Shown one piece after another: positions 17,915 through 26,434 of a stretch of 64,000 bases of DNA. Both the position numbers and the translations under genes were made by a program. How positions within the stretch are numbered: position 1 is the first letter of the stretch; every line of letters starts with the position of its first letter. Source of the DNA: Fimbriimonadales bacterium (GTDB lineage: Bacteria > Armatimonadota > Fimbriimonadia > Fimbriimonadales > ATM1); the NCBI GenBank assembly GCA_026129745.1, contig JAHCHL010000008.1, forward strand, positions 62,001 to 126,000, given 5' to 3'. The notes beneath the pieces are model-generated. The model saw only the letters and a list, made by a program, of their open reading frames with translations, was not told where the DNA came from and searched no databases.

Positions 17915-18958
17915 TTGCACGTGACCCAGTTTCGTGTTGCAGTTCTTGGCGCGACCGGCGCGGTGGGCAGCGAGTTTCTTCGGCTCCTGGCTCGCCGACA
18001 CTTTCCGATTTCTACACTTCGGCCTTTGGCCAGCCCGAGGTCGACTGGGCGCTCGCTATCATTCAAAGGCGCAAACATTCCGGTCCAGGCTGTAAGCGAG
18101 TCTGCTTTTGACGATGTGCACATTGCGTTTTTCTCTGCTGGATCATCCGCCGCAAAGGAGTGGGCACCTGTAGCACTCTCAAAAGGTGTTACTGTAATCG
18201 ACAATTCAAGCGCGTTCAGGATGGATCCGAATGTGCCTCTCGTTATTCCGGAGATTAACTGGCACGCAGTTAGGCCGGAACACAGACTGTTTCCGGTTGG
18301 CAACTGCACGGGCATCATTCTGATGATGTCCATCGCACCACTAAGGAAGTTCGGTCGCATTCGGCGAATCGTGGCAAGCACCTATCAAAGTGCGAGCGGA
18401 GCCGGCGCACGTGCCATGGAGGAACTTGCTCAGCAAACTCGCGACATTGCAGAAGGACGAAGGCCCAATGTGGAAGTCTTCCCCCATCAGATCGCGATGA
18501 ATCTCTTTAGTCACAACACTCCCATCAACGAATATGGATACAACGAAGAGGAGTGGAAGGTCATTCAGGAGACTCGCAAAACGCTCGATATGCCCAACCT
18601 TGCGATCGAAATTACATGCATCCGTGTTCCAGTTATGCGAGCGCATAGCATCGCCATCAACGTCGAGTTCGAAGGCCCTGCACCCTCGGTAGAAGCGATG
18701 AGAGAAGCGATGAGCACGACGCCTGGCTTGAAGCTCGAGGACAATCGCGATGCCAATACCTTTCCGATGCCTGTGACAGCGGCAGGCAGAGACGAAATAC
18801 TCGTTGGACGGCTTCGATGCGATTCTTCAAATCCGAATGCGATTTCCATGTTCGCTTGCGGGGACCAATTGCTGAAAGGCGCTGCGCTCAATGGTCTGCA
18901 AATAGCCGAAAGACTGGTCGCAGAGGGCAGGATCGGCGTAGAAGTCGCTGCCAATTAG
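17915..18958 (+). CDS. asd: Aspartate-semialdehyde dehydrogenase
   Basis: Reduces aspartyl phosphate to aspartate semialdehyde for lysine, threonine, methionine and diaminopimelate synthesis. 347 residues with the nucleotide-binding start VAVLGATGAVGSEFLRLL, catalytic Cys in PVGNCTGI (the usual context is NPNC, here V-G-N-C), the substrate-binding STYQSASGAGARAMEEL and catalytic His region CIRVPVMRAHS. TTG at 17915 or GTG at 17921 is the start. It lies 15 bases after the GGDEF gene. A DapA-family gene is 42 kb away, at 60283-61134. Confidence 0.95.
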   Translation: MHVTQFRVAVLGATGAVGSEFLRLLARRHFPISTLRPLASPRSTGRSLSFKGANIPVQAVSESAFDDVHIAFFSAGSSAAKEWAPVALSKGVTVIDNSSAFRMDPNVPLVIPEINWHAVRPEHRLFPVGNCTGIILMMSIAPLRKFGRIRRIVASTYQSASGAGARAMEELAQQTRDIAEGRRPNVEVFPHQIAMNLFSHNTPINEYGYNEEEWKVIQETRKTLDMPNLAIEITCIRVPVMRAHSIAINVEFEGPAPSVEAMREAMSTTPGLKLEDNRDANTFPMPVTAAGRDEILVGRLRCDSSNPNAISMFACGDQLLKGAALNGLQIAERLVAEGRIGVEVAAN

Positions 18959-19010
18959 AATGCGAACATTGGTCTGGTTCGGCTTCGTTCCTTCGAGTTA
19001 GAATGGACAC

Positions 19011-20855
19011 GTGGCCTACTTAATTGGAACGGCTGGGCACGTGGATCATGGCAAGACGACCCTTATCGCCGCGCTCACAGGCATCGATGCGGATCGGCTG
19101 CCAGAAGAGAAGACCCGCGGAATGACCATCGACTTGGGGTTCGCGTTTATGGACCTCGAAGAATTTGGTCGCGTTAGCATTGTCGACGTTCCAGGGCATG
19201 AAAGATTTATCAAGAACATGCTTGCAGGCGCGTCAGGCGTCGACGTTGCCCTGCTTTGCGTTGCCGCCGACGAAGGGGTGATGCAGCAAACTCGAGAGCA
19301 CTTCGCGATTCTAAGCCTGTTGGAAGCGCGGTCGATGGTTGTTGCATTGACAAAGTGCGATATTGCCGACAGCGACACACAGGAAATCGCAGAGGCCGAG
19401 GTCGCAGAGTTGCTTCAGGGATCGTCATACGAGTCGAGCCCGATTGTGCGGGTATCTGCGACAACGGGCTTTGGGCTGGATCAGCTTCGCAATGAGCTGG
19501 CGAAATCGCTAAGCGAACTGGGCGCAAGGGATGAAACGGGTGCGTGGTTCTTGCCAATTGATCGCGTGTTCACTGTGGCGGGTCACGGGACGGTCGTGAC
19601 TGGAACGCTCGCGCGTGGCAAAGTTCAAAGCGGCGCAGAAGCAGTATTGATGCCTGGAGGGCAACAAATTCGCATTCGAGGAGTGCAAGTTCATGGCGCA
19701 TCTGTGGATGTCGCAGAGGCAGGACAGCGAACTGCATTGAACATATCCGGAGCCAAGAAAGATGAACTGGAAAGAGGTCAAGCTATCGGTGCACCAGGAG
19801 CGTTGGTAGATACAGCTTGCGTCAACGTTCGATTAGCACCCATCAATGGCTTGAAGCATGGGCTACGAATTCGGCTTCACTTGGGCAGTGGCGAGTTCGT
19901 CGGCAAACTGTTTCTATTCGATCACGCTGAGGGATTTGCACAGCTTAGACTTGAATCTTCGATGGCGTGTGCGAAAGGCCAAAGGGGAGTGTTGCGAAGA
20001 TACTCGCCGCCAGACGTGATTGCAGGCGTAGAAGTTATCACACCGGACGCAAAGCCGAGACGCAAAGGCGACAAGGATGTAATTGCACTGTTCCAATCCG
20101 CAAAAGGAATCAACGGCGTCCTTTCCGAAATCGTGAAACGGCCGTTGGGCGCATGGACTCCAGACATTTGCGAAGCGCTCGGCAGGACTCCGCAAGAACT
20201 TGGCGATGAGTTTGAAAGGCTGAAGAACTCCGGCAAGATTCTAAGTTTTGCCGGCATCTGGCTAACTCCCGAAAACTATGCAAAGTTGACCCAACGTGTC
20301 TTGGAAACACTAATGAAGTTGCATGGCCTGAATCCTAAGGAGGCTACGGCTTCCAAGTCTGCGCTGTACAAGGCTTCGGGCTTAGCTTGGGAATCAAAGG
20401 CATTCGATAGGCTCATTGCGAGAATGGCAGATGAAGACCTAATTGTGATGCACGGAAACGAAGTGAGGCATCGAGACTTCATTGTGCAGCTCAACGAGAA
20501 GCAAAGCGATCTCATGAAACGTGTCTTGAATGTTATGGAGTCCAGAATGGCCTGTGCGCCTGACGCAAAAGACATTGCATCTGAGCTTGGCGTTCCGCCG
20601 CAGGCCGTAGAGGAGATGTGGCGCCTGGGTGTTGCAACGGGAAATGTCATCAAAGTAGGTGAGGGTCTGTACTATTCCAAAGAAACTCTCGAAGAAATCG
20701 AGCGGCAGCTTCGATCGCTCGGCGATCGCTTTACGGTCTCCCAGTTTCGCGACGTGACCAAGTCTTCGAGAAAGTTCGCTCTGCCTCTGCTCAACTACTT
20801 CGACGACAAGAGAGTCACGCGGAGAGTCGGCGACGAAAGGCTCCTCATTGACTAA
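19011..20855 (+). CDS. selB: Selenocysteine-specific elongation factor SelB
   Basis: The GTPase that delivers selenocysteinyl-tRNA to UGA codons. 614 residues: GTP-binding domain with GHVDHGKT (residues 9-16), DVPGHERF and TKCD; two EF-Tu-like beta-barrels; then a C-terminal part of about 260 residues with repeated winged-helix units (e.g. KQSDLMKRVLNVMES, SELGVPPQAVEEMWRLG and the final RFTVSQFRDVTKSSRKFALPLL), the SECIS-binding arm that separates SelB from EF-Tu. GTG start. Neither selA, selD nor a tRNA-Sec gene is in the window, and I saw no gene interrupted by an in-frame UGA. Confidence 0.94.
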   Translation: MAYLIGTAGHVDHGKTTLIAALTGIDADRLPEEKTRGMTIDLGFAFMDLEEFGRVSIVDVPGHERFIKNMLAGASGVDVALLCVAADEGVMQQTREHFAILSLLEARSMVVALTKCDIADSDTQEIAEAEVAELLQGSSYESSPIVRVSATTGFGLDQLRNELAKSLSELGARDETGAWFLPIDRVFTVAGHGTVVTGTLARGKVQSGAEAVLMPGGQQIRIRGVQVHGASVDVAEAGQRTALNISGAKKDELERGQAIGAPGALVDTACVNVRLAPINGLKHGLRIRLHLGSGEFVGKLFLFDHAEGFAQLRLESSMACAKGQRGVLRRYSPPDVIAGVEVITPDAKPRRKGDKDVIALFQSAKGINGVLSEIVKRPLGAWTPDICEALGRTPQELGDEFERLKNSGKILSFAGIWLTPENYAKLTQRVLETLMKLHGLNPKEATASKSALYKASGLAWESKAFDRLIARMADEDLIVMHGNEVRHRDFIVQLNEKQSDLMKRVLNVMESRMACAPDAKDIASELGVPPQAVEEMWRLGVATGNVIKVGEGLYYSKETLEEIERQLRSLGDRFTVSQFRDVTKSSRKFALPLLNYFDDKRVTRRVGDERLLID

Positions 20856-20878
20856 TCTCTCTTTGAACAGGATATAAT
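20848..20878 (+). promoter_or_regulatory. Promoter of the DinB-family gene
   Basis: -35 box TTGACT (20848-20853) overlaps the selB stop codon; after 19 bases comes a perfect -10 box TATAAT (20873-20878). The predicted start of transcription (near 20885) falls inside the dyad described next, giving a leader of about 30 bases with AGGAGG before the GTG at 20914. Confidence 0.6.
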
Positions 20879-20901
20879 AGACATACGTCTACTATGACGT
20901 A
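20874..20901. promoter_or_regulatory. Two overlapping operator-like dyads
   Basis: Dyad A (20874-20895) has outer arms ATA/TAT, inner arms TAGAC/GTCTA and a 4-base centre, with 9 of 11 positions paired; it covers the -10 box and start site. Dyad B (20884-20901) is a perfect repeat: TACGTC, six bases, GACGTA, ending at the AGGAGG ribosome site. The layout fits a repressor site; the dyad shape recalls BlaI/MecI-type operators, but no such regulator is in the window, so the binding protein is unknown. Dyad B could also act as a short RNA hairpin. Confidence 0.55.
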
Positions 20902-20913
20902 GGAGGAACTCAA

Positions 20914-21390
20914 GTGAAACTGCAAGACTATTTGATCAGCTCGACATGCGAGGCGGCCAAAGAGGCGTTCAGCTATGCAAAGGCCGTTCCGGCCGATAAG
21001 CTCGACTGGAAGCCGCTGGACTCTGGTAGGTCAGTCCTGGACATCTGTCAAGAAATGGCCCTTTGCCCAGGGTGGGCCAGAGACACCATTGAGGGCAACG
21101 AAGAACAGGAATGGAACGAAGAGACGATGGCGGCAATCGAGGCCGAAAAGGCCAAATTCACCACGATCGAAGCTTGTGAGGCCGAGTGCAATAGGCAGTT
21201 GGAGGCGCTGTTCGACTACTTTCGAAGCATCCCCGATGAAAGGCTCAAGGACACGAAGTGGCTTCCCTATGACGGCGGAAGAGACTTCACCGTAGCCGAG
21301 ATGATGGAGTACCCAAAGTGGAACTTCACCTACCACTTGGGCCAGATCGGGTACATCCAAACGCTCTACGGCGACAAGAGCATGCACTAG
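20914..21390 (+). CDS. DinB-family protein
   Basis: A 158-residue four-helix-bundle protein of the DinB/YfiT-like type. DinB proteins often bind a metal through three His and act as thiol-dependent transferases; here a single clear His is in the position YHLGQIGYIQTLYG near the C-terminus, and the other two usual His positions look replaced (DICQEMALCPGW), so metal binding is uncertain. GTG start with AGGAGG seven bases upstream. It has its own promoter with a strong operator-like dyad, suggesting tight control. It is followed by a GC-rich hairpin. Confidence 0.82.
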   Translation: MKLQDYLISSTCEAAKEAFSYAKAVPADKLDWKPLDSGRSVLDICQEMALCPGWARDTIEGNEEQEWNEETMAAIEAEKAKFTTIEACEAECNRQLEALFDYFRSIPDERLKDTKWLPYDGGRDFTVAEMMEYPKWNFTYHLGQIGYIQTLYGDKSMH

Positions 21391-21400
21391 AGGGCACGAT

Positions 21401-21433
21401 GGGCGGCCTTGCGGGACCGTCGGATGGCCGCCC
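21401..21433 (+). terminator. GC-rich hairpin after the DinB-family gene
   Basis: GGGCGGCC (21401-21408) pairs perfectly with GGCCGCCC (21426-21433) across a 17-base loop, 10 bases beyond the stop. Only a weak T-rich stretch (TTATTTC) follows some 8 bases later, so it may be a transcript-end hairpin rather than a full intrinsic terminator. Confidence 0.4.
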
Positions 21434-21538
21434 TGCCGCTTATTTCAAAAAATCACTTTGGACCCTGTCACCACGGCGTTCAATTCCGTCTAACTACCAG
21501 TAATCATCGCAGCAGCCGACAATAGTCGAAGAAGACCG

Positions 21539-22210
21539 ATGAAACGAAGAGCGTTTACCCTTGTCGAACTGCTGGTAACCATAGCCATCATCGTTATCCT
21601 GATGGCGATCCTCATGCCGATCTTGACCCAGGTCAGGACCAAGGTCAACGCTTATGCAGCCGGAAATGGCCTACGGCAGATTGGAATGGCGGTCAATTTC
21701 TATTTGAGCGACAACGACGGCATCTATCCCCAGCCGTACACTGCGCTGCCAGGAGACTATTCCGACATCAATCAGGACGGTACAGTCGAATGGTACGAGC
21801 AGGTCTGGAGCTACGTGGAGAGTCCAAGAGTCTTTCGAGCAAGGGCGGACCTGAGCGACCCGAACCTAAGGCCATGCAGCTTCGCCGTGAACAGCTGGTT
21901 CGACTATGGCCTTCACGAATCGACGGTTAGAGATCCCTCGGATACGATCCACTTGACCGAAAGGGAAGATCTCTATCCTTACGACTTCATCGAATGGTGG
22001 ACATGGCTCGATGGCACGTGGCCGCCCGATCCGGACAATATTCCAATTGAGCGTGCGAGGCCAGTAATCGACATTGAGCGGTATAACGGCTTTTGCAACT
22101 ACCTCTATGTCGATGGTCACGTCAAAGCACGCAAATTTGAGCACACATGGTCACCGCGCTGCACATGGTGGCCCGAAGCTCCACCTGATCCTCCTGCCGG
22201 CCGCCTTTAG
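21539..22210 (+). CDS. Pseudopilin-like protein with prepilin leader
   Basis: A 223-residue type II secretion-like pseudopilin. The prepilin peptidase signal is clear: short basic leader MKRRA, then FTLVELLVTIAIIVILMAILMPIL, quoted as the usual F-T-L-V-E-L start with Glu at +5 and the hydrophobic helix. The C-terminal motif FCNYLYVDGHVKA matches the N-x-L-x-x-DGH element of the DUF1559/H-X9-DG pseudopilins that are abundant in Armatimonadota and Planctomycetota, though the His of H-X9-DG is Tyr here. Probably an extracellular or surface-anchored filament-related protein. Its 3' end overlaps the next gene. Confidence 0.88.
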   Translation: MKRRAFTLVELLVTIAIIVILMAILMPILTQVRTKVNAYAAGNGLRQIGMAVNFYLSDNDGIYPQPYTALPGDYSDINQDGTVEWYEQVWSYVESPRVFRARADLSDPNLRPCSFAVNSWFDYGLHESTVRDPSDTIHLTEREDLYPYDFIEWWTWLDGTWPPDPDNIPIERARPVIDIERYNGFCNYLYVDGHVKARKFEHTWSPRCTWWPEAPPDPPAGRL

Positions 22211-22988
22211 CCTGATTCTCTTGGCTGCGTGCAGCAAAGGGCCAGATAAGAGCGAAACTGCCCTGAATAAGCCTGAGCCAACGGGAGATGTCGGCTCGGC
22301 TCCGCTTCGACTTTCCGTTTTGCCAGGCAGAGTCTATGTGTATCTGCTGGAGCAAGACGAGGAGTTGCAGGAGTATCAGAAACCTGACTCAAAGGAAGAG
22401 GCGGGCACGATCGAGACGACTATTAGGGCCAAGCTGATAAGAACTTGCGTCGACGCGAGCGATGGTGTGTATCAGTTTGTCGATAAGTTCGAGGATGTCG
22501 AGATCAAGGTTGTGTGCGGAGGCAGATTGAAGGGCAAGGAAGATATCATCCGCGAATCCAGGCTCAAAGAGTTCATGACAGTCAAGAAGCTCGCATTCGA
22601 TGAGCGGTTTCGTCCGATCGCTGCCGATGGAAGTCGGATGTCCGGGTCGACCACACCCTATTTCCCTGAGGGGCCATTGGAGCCAGGCCAAAGCTGGGGC
22701 GGCGAAGTACCGGACATTCAGGACAAGAGGGACCCAGCATACAACCTGCAAGGAATGATGCCGAAGCTGACGTTTCGATTTGCCGGAATCGATCGGATCG
22801 GCGACTTCGTCGCAGTAAAGATCGATACCGAGTCGACTGGCAGCGAAGCGGCTACGCTCGATGGCCCTGCGTCCAGCTGGTTCGACACGAAATCCGGAAT
22901 GCTTGTGCGCTTCTCCGCCACTATCAAAGCGACTGCGCCACAAAACATCAAGACAAGAATGCTGATGGACCTTCAGGGCGTGCGGTAA
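22137..22988 (+). CDS. Lipoprotein of unknown function
   Basis: A lipoprotein with a long N-region, hydrophobic stretch LHLILLPAAFSLILLAAC and lipobox LAAC. The mature part of about 250 residues is mixed alpha/beta, with PYFPEGPLEPGQSWGGEVPD and RFAGIDRIGDFVAVKIDTES in the second half; the pattern resembles other Armatimonadota/Planctomycetota lipoproteins of unknown role (DUF6263-like). The start is uncertain: in-frame TTG at 22137 gives a plausible signal, while ATG at 22074, 22107 or 22113 would overlap the pseudopilin gene still more. All options overlap the pseudopilin coding region in another frame. The 3' end overlaps the convergent M61 gene by 16 bases. Confidence 0.7.
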   Translation: MSTHGHRAAHGGPKLHLILLPAAFSLILLAACSKGPDKSETALNKPEPTGDVGSAPLRLSVLPGRVYVYLLEQDEELQEYQKPDSKEEAGTIETTIRAKLIRTCVDASDGVYQFVDKFEDVEIKVVCGGRLKGKEDIIRESRLKEFMTVKKLAFDERFRPIAADGSRMSGSTTPYFPEGPLEPGQSWGGEVPDIQDKRDPAYNLQGMMPKLTFRFAGIDRIGDFVAVKIDTESTGSEAATLDGPASSWFDTKSGMLVRFSATIKATAPQNIKTRMLMDLQGVR

Positions 22989-24448
22989 GGCCAACCTTGG
23001 GCGAGCATCATCGCATCCGGATTGGCGAAGGGGTCGTCTTGCAACCTGCCTCTATCGTAGGATAGACCGAATCTTGGCAATACCTGTTGCCAAGGCATCT
23101 CAACGGCGCGAAGCACAGCTTCATCATAGATATCCCCGAGCGCAGAGCCACCAAACAGAACGCAGAGCTCTCGAATGCGCGTCTCCGAAAATCCGACACG
23201 GCCATCCTTGGATTCGTTGTATAGGGCAAGCATGACGTCGTCGAGCGATCGCTCACCTTTAGTCTCCGCGCGGATCGCAAGATCGAGCATCAATCCTATT
23301 AGTCCACCTTTTAAGTAGTAATCAATGCCGAATCCCGCACTGTTGTTCGCTTCCCAGACTCGACGGCTGCTTTCGTCAGCCGACACTTGGAATCTCCTCG
23401 ATTGCTGAGATAGCAAGAACATATCGCGACCGAATGAATTGAGCGTTTCGGCTCTACCTTTCAGTCCAGCGCGAACACAAATGATTCGTGCATAGTAGTC
23501 GGTCACCCCTTCGAGCCACCAGAGTGCGCCGGTCATTGCTGGTTTCGTGTAGTCATAAGGAGCGAATGGCTTTGGGCGAATCCTTTTGACATTGAATGTG
23601 TGAACGAATTCATGTGCGAGAAACTCGATAGAAGAATGAACGGTTGCATTGGTTCGCAATGCCATTCGAGTGCTTGAGGCGTGTTCAAGGCCACCGCCCG
23701 GCCCGCCTATGTCGAACAGGAACATATATCGTTTGTAGGGAAGTTCGCCGAATATCCGCGCTGTCTCTTGGATGACTCGCGTAGCGGCCGAAGCCCATGG
23801 ATCCAGGTCGAAGTTCGACGCGCGATTGAATGCGACAATGTAATGCGGTTTGCCGTGAACGGTGAATTCCTTGGCGCGAATGGCTGTGCCGACAACGACT
23901 GGTGCATCGATTAGCGTGTCGTAATCCGGCGCAGTGTACATTGCGAACTTCGGATCCGGCGAGTCAACAGGGTCGAGAGCACAATAGGCGACTGCGCCCG
24001 CAGGTGCTAAAGCGACCCGTAATGTGTGCTTCTCATTTTGCCGACCTGCAAACCAGCCGAGAACTGCTGGGCCATTGAAGAACATCTCGTTCGCGCTTAC
24101 TCGAAGGTCTTCGGTGAAAATGCTCGTCCTCGATGGCACTCGATAGGTGACTCGGTCGGCACCAGCCGCAATGGTCCACGAATTGGGGTCGGCACCCGTT
24201 TCTGACTGAACTTCTTCGCCGTTTAGGAAGAACTTGACATTCGACAGTCGGCTGCCAAAGTTAACGATTCGATAGTCGCCAGGAGCCCATGCGGGCATCC
24301 TGAATTCCTTGGAAGGTGCTCCGTCAATTTCGACCTCAACGACCGCCTCCCTGCTGGACGGATCTGCCGCGACGGTGTACGTTGCAGCCCAAGCGAGATT
24401 CGCTAAGACAGCAAGCAGGCCCATGGCGGCAAAGAATCGAAAAGGCAT
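22973..24448 (-). CDS. Secreted M61-family metallopeptidase
   Basis: A glycyl-aminopeptidase-type (M61) peptidase, 491 residues, with a signal peptide (MPFRFFAAMGLLAVLANLAWA). The N-terminal beta domain contains MPAWAPGDYRIVNFGSRL, a family hallmark, and the zinc site is FLAHEFVHTFNVKR (HExxH) with the downstream Glu in WWLEGVTDYYA. The PDZ domain that usually ends M61 proteins is not evident; the protein stops soon after the catalytic domain. ATG 24448 is chosen for the signal peptide and a weak AAGGT upstream; the open frame continues upstream without such support. Divergent from the LolA-like gene. Confidence 0.88.
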   Translation of the reverse strand: MPFRFFAAMGLLAVLANLAWAATYTVAADPSSREAVVEVEIDGAPSKEFRMPAWAPGDYRIVNFGSRLSNVKFFLNGEEVQSETGADPNSWTIAAGADRVTYRVPSRTSIFTEDLRVSANEMFFNGPAVLGWFAGRQNEKHTLRVALAPAGAVAYCALDPVDSPDPKFAMYTAPDYDTLIDAPVVVGTAIRAKEFTVHGKPHYIVAFNRASNFDLDPWASAATRVIQETARIFGELPYKRYMFLFDIGGPGGGLEHASSTRMALRTNATVHSSIEFLAHEFVHTFNVKRIRPKPFAPYDYTKPAMTGALWWLEGVTDYYARIICVRAGLKGRAETLNSFGRDMFLLSQQSRRFQVSADESSRRVWEANNSAGFGIDYYLKGGLIGLMLDLAIRAETKGERSLDDVMLALYNESKDGRVGFSETRIRELCVLFGGSALGDIYDEAVLRAVEMPWQQVLPRFGLSYDRGRLQDDPFANPDAMMLAQGWPYRTP

Positions 24449-24514
24449 ACCTTGACGGTACCTCGTTCGAGGGCACGAAACGACCTTAGAGCCCAGAACG
24501 TCCATAATTAACTC

Positions 24515-25207
24515 ATGACGACTCTGATTGCCGCTTTCGCGGTCGCCATTGCAGCGCCGACTTTCGACGACGCCATCTCGAATAAGCTGGAGGATCTTAC
24601 ATTCACCGCCAAGGTCGTTTCCGCAACGCGCTCCGAGCTTCGCAAGATCAATCCGGACTTTGCCCTGGGCTATGAGGCCAAGGAAGTAAAGGTTCTCTGG
24701 AAGGAGCCGATGATGATTCGACTGAATGCGAATCAGGCGGGCGAGAACATCACCTACATTATCAATGGCACCACCAAGACTTACAACGTGCCAAGAATTG
24801 GGGCGCGAGGAAGAGAAGACGTTTCGAAATCTCCAGGCAAACATCAGACCTTGCTCGACTTCGGATTGCTCACCAAGTCGATGAAACAATCGTTCATCAA
24901 GGGGACATACGTTCGAACGGAGGGTTCGTTGCACGTTTTCGATGTCAACTACCAGTTTTCTGGCGACCCGACGCGGCATCGAGTTTGGGTCGATCCACAG
25001 AGGCGCTACATCACAAGGCGCATGTGGTACAACCGAAAAGGCGAATTGTTGGCCACTTTCATTTACGAGAACCCTGTCGAACGCAACGGAGTATGGGTAC
25101 CGACGAGAACCACGGTCCGAAATTCGGAGAACAAAGTCGCAGGAGTCACAGAGTACACTGACGTGCGAGTCAACACGGGTCTCGCTGCTTCCAACTTCGC
25201 TGTTTAG
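24515..25207 (+). CDS. LolA-fold secreted protein
   Basis: A 230-residue protein with a short signal-like N-terminus (MTTLIAAFAVAIAAP) followed by the half-barrel LolA/LolB-like pattern: TFTAKVVSATRSELR, KVLWKEPMMIRLNAN, a helical stretch (HQTLLDFGLLTKSMKQSF), then HRVWVDPQRRYITRRMWYNRKGELL and a closing strand TEYTDVRVNTGL. Such proteins bind lipids or serve as outer-membrane lipoprotein-sorting-like factors. It is one of three LolA-fold genes in the window. It is 31 bases upstream of the beta-barrel gene and probably cotranscribed with it. Confidence 0.75.
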   Translation: MTTLIAAFAVAIAAPTFDDAISNKLEDLTFTAKVVSATRSELRKINPDFALGYEAKEVKVLWKEPMMIRLNANQAGENITYIINGTTKTYNVPRIGARGREDVSKSPGKHQTLLDFGLLTKSMKQSFIKGTYVRTEGSLHVFDVNYQFSGDPTRHRVWVDPQRRYITRRMWYNRKGELLATFIYENPVERNGVWVPTRTTVRNSENKVAGVTEYTDVRVNTGLAASNFAV

Positions 25208-25238
25208 TCCCGTTTTCCAAGTGCTATCATAGGGAGCG

Positions 25239-25976
25239 ATGCGCTCCCTTTTGGCCTTGTTATTCTCGATTGTTGTCGTGCCTGCTGCCATATGCTCCCA
25301 GCAAGGAGGCGAATGGAAGATCCAAGCTTACGGCGGAAAGTCGTCGGCGAGAGACAGCTACATAAACCTTAGTCAGCCTGGGAAGAACTCTAACCTCACC
25401 TTTTCTGGAGTCGACTACGGCGATCAATCGTTCACGCACCCAATCTACTACGGATTTCGCGTGCTGTACTTTCCGAATGCTATACGATGGCTTGGGATAG
25501 GCGTTGATTTCATTCATGCCAAAGTCTATGCCAACCCTAAAGACATTGTGCGTGTTACCGGAAACGAAAATGGCGTTCCCGTTGACCGAACCCAACGATT
25601 AGGAGATTCGATTCAGAGATTCAGTATATCGCATGGAGTGAACTACTTAGCGTTTACCCTAATGGCACGATTTGAAACGTTGAAAACTAATGCGTATCCG
25701 AATGGCAGGCTGATTCCATACATCGGATTCGGATTTGGACCGACTTTGCTGCATCCAGAAAGCACAATCGACGGAAACAGCTTCCAGCACTATGAATGGG
25801 ACGAACCCACTTACCAGATCATGGTTGGATTGGAGTTCTTCGTTATGCCGGAAGCTTCAGTCTTCATGGAATACAAGTACACCAACGAGTCGTTCGAAGT
25901 CGACGTCGTCGACGGTACTGCTCGCACTCGAGTCAGCATGGACCACATCGTGTTTGGGTTGTCGTGGAAACTCTAA
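25239..25976 (+). CDS. Outer-membrane beta-barrel protein
   Basis: A 245-residue protein with a signal peptide (cleavage near ICSQQ) and about eight amphipathic strands (e.g. [69 protein letters not shown]), ending in [12 protein letters not shown], with an aromatic near the C-terminus as outer-membrane proteins often have. It looks like an eight-stranded OmpA/OmpW-size barrel. Supports a diderm envelope. The 3' end overlaps nuoI by four bases (CTAA). Confidence 0.75.
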   Translation: MRSLLALLFSIVVVPAAICSQQGGEWKIQAYGGKSSARDSYINLSQPGKNSNLTFSGVDYGDQSFTHPIYYGFRVLYFPNAIRWLGIGVDFIHAKVYANPKDIVRVTGNENGVPVDRTQRLGDSIQRFSISHGVNYLAFTLMARFETLKTNAYPNGRLIPYIGFGFGPTLLHPESTIDGNSFQHYEWDEPTYQIMVGLEFFVMPEASVFMEYKYTNESFEVDVVDGTARTRVSMDHIVFGLSWKL

Positions 25977-26434
25977 CGCTCCGATTGAACGGGCATGGGT
26001 TCAAGAAGCATCTCTTTCGTGTACACGAAATCTTCGCGCTGGTAGTCTGCTAACTCAAAGTCGCTCCTAAGCACGATCGCGCCAGTGGGACACGCTTCTT
26101 GGCAGAATCCGCAAAAAATGCACCTTAGCATGTTGATCTCATAGCGCATTGCGTAGCGTTCGCCTGGGCTGTATCGCTCTTCATTTGTATTTTCTGCGGC
26201 TTCGACATAGATGCATCGGGCGGGACACGCGCCAGCGCAAAGCGAGCACCCAATGCATTTTTCAAGCCCGTTTTCATATCTTGCAAGTACGTGGCGCCAG
26301 CGGGTTCTTGGGTATGACTCGCGCTTCTGCTCCGGATACATAACAGTCGACTTGTCACGAAACAGCCGCTTTCCTGTGAGAAGAAATCCCTTGAGGATCG
26401 GAAGGACAACGTCTTTGCCGACTTCGGTAATCAT
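25973..26434 (-). CDS. nuoI: NADH-quinone oxidoreductase subunit I
   Basis: The complex I subunit that carries clusters N6a and N6b on the route to quinone. 153 residues, with both ferredoxin motifs intact: [12 protein letters not shown] and [12 protein letters not shown]. Its ATG shares one base with the stop of nuoB (TGATG), so the two are coupled. No other nuo gene is nearby: the next gene is a convergent beta-barrel overlapping by four bases. Subunits B and I sit next to each other in the assembled complex, so pairing them makes structural sense, but the usual order B-C-D-...-I is not kept. Confidence 0.95.
   Translation of the reverse strand: MITEVGKDVVLPILKGFLLTGKRLFRDKSTVMYPEQKRESYPRTRWRHVLARYENGLEKCIGCSLCAGACPARCIYVEAAENTNEERYSPGERYAMRYEINMLRCIFCGFCQEACPTGAIVLRSDFELADYQREDFVYTKEMLLEPMPVQSER

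Noticed and set aside
20863-20878. TTGAAC as -35 box of the DinB promoter
   Set aside because: Only four bases separate it from TATAAT; TTGACT at 20848 gives an acceptable 19-base spacer.
19011-20914. A selenoprotein gene near selB
   Set aside because: No neighbouring gene reads through an in-frame UGA into conserved sequence; all flanking genes are complete with normal stops.
23073-23094. Perfect 8-base inverted repeat CTTGGCAA-TACCTG-TTGCCAAG
   Set aside because: It lies inside the M61 coding region and encodes conserved-looking residues; likely chance, although it resembles the GGCAA/TTGCC motif of the PEP-CTERM genes.
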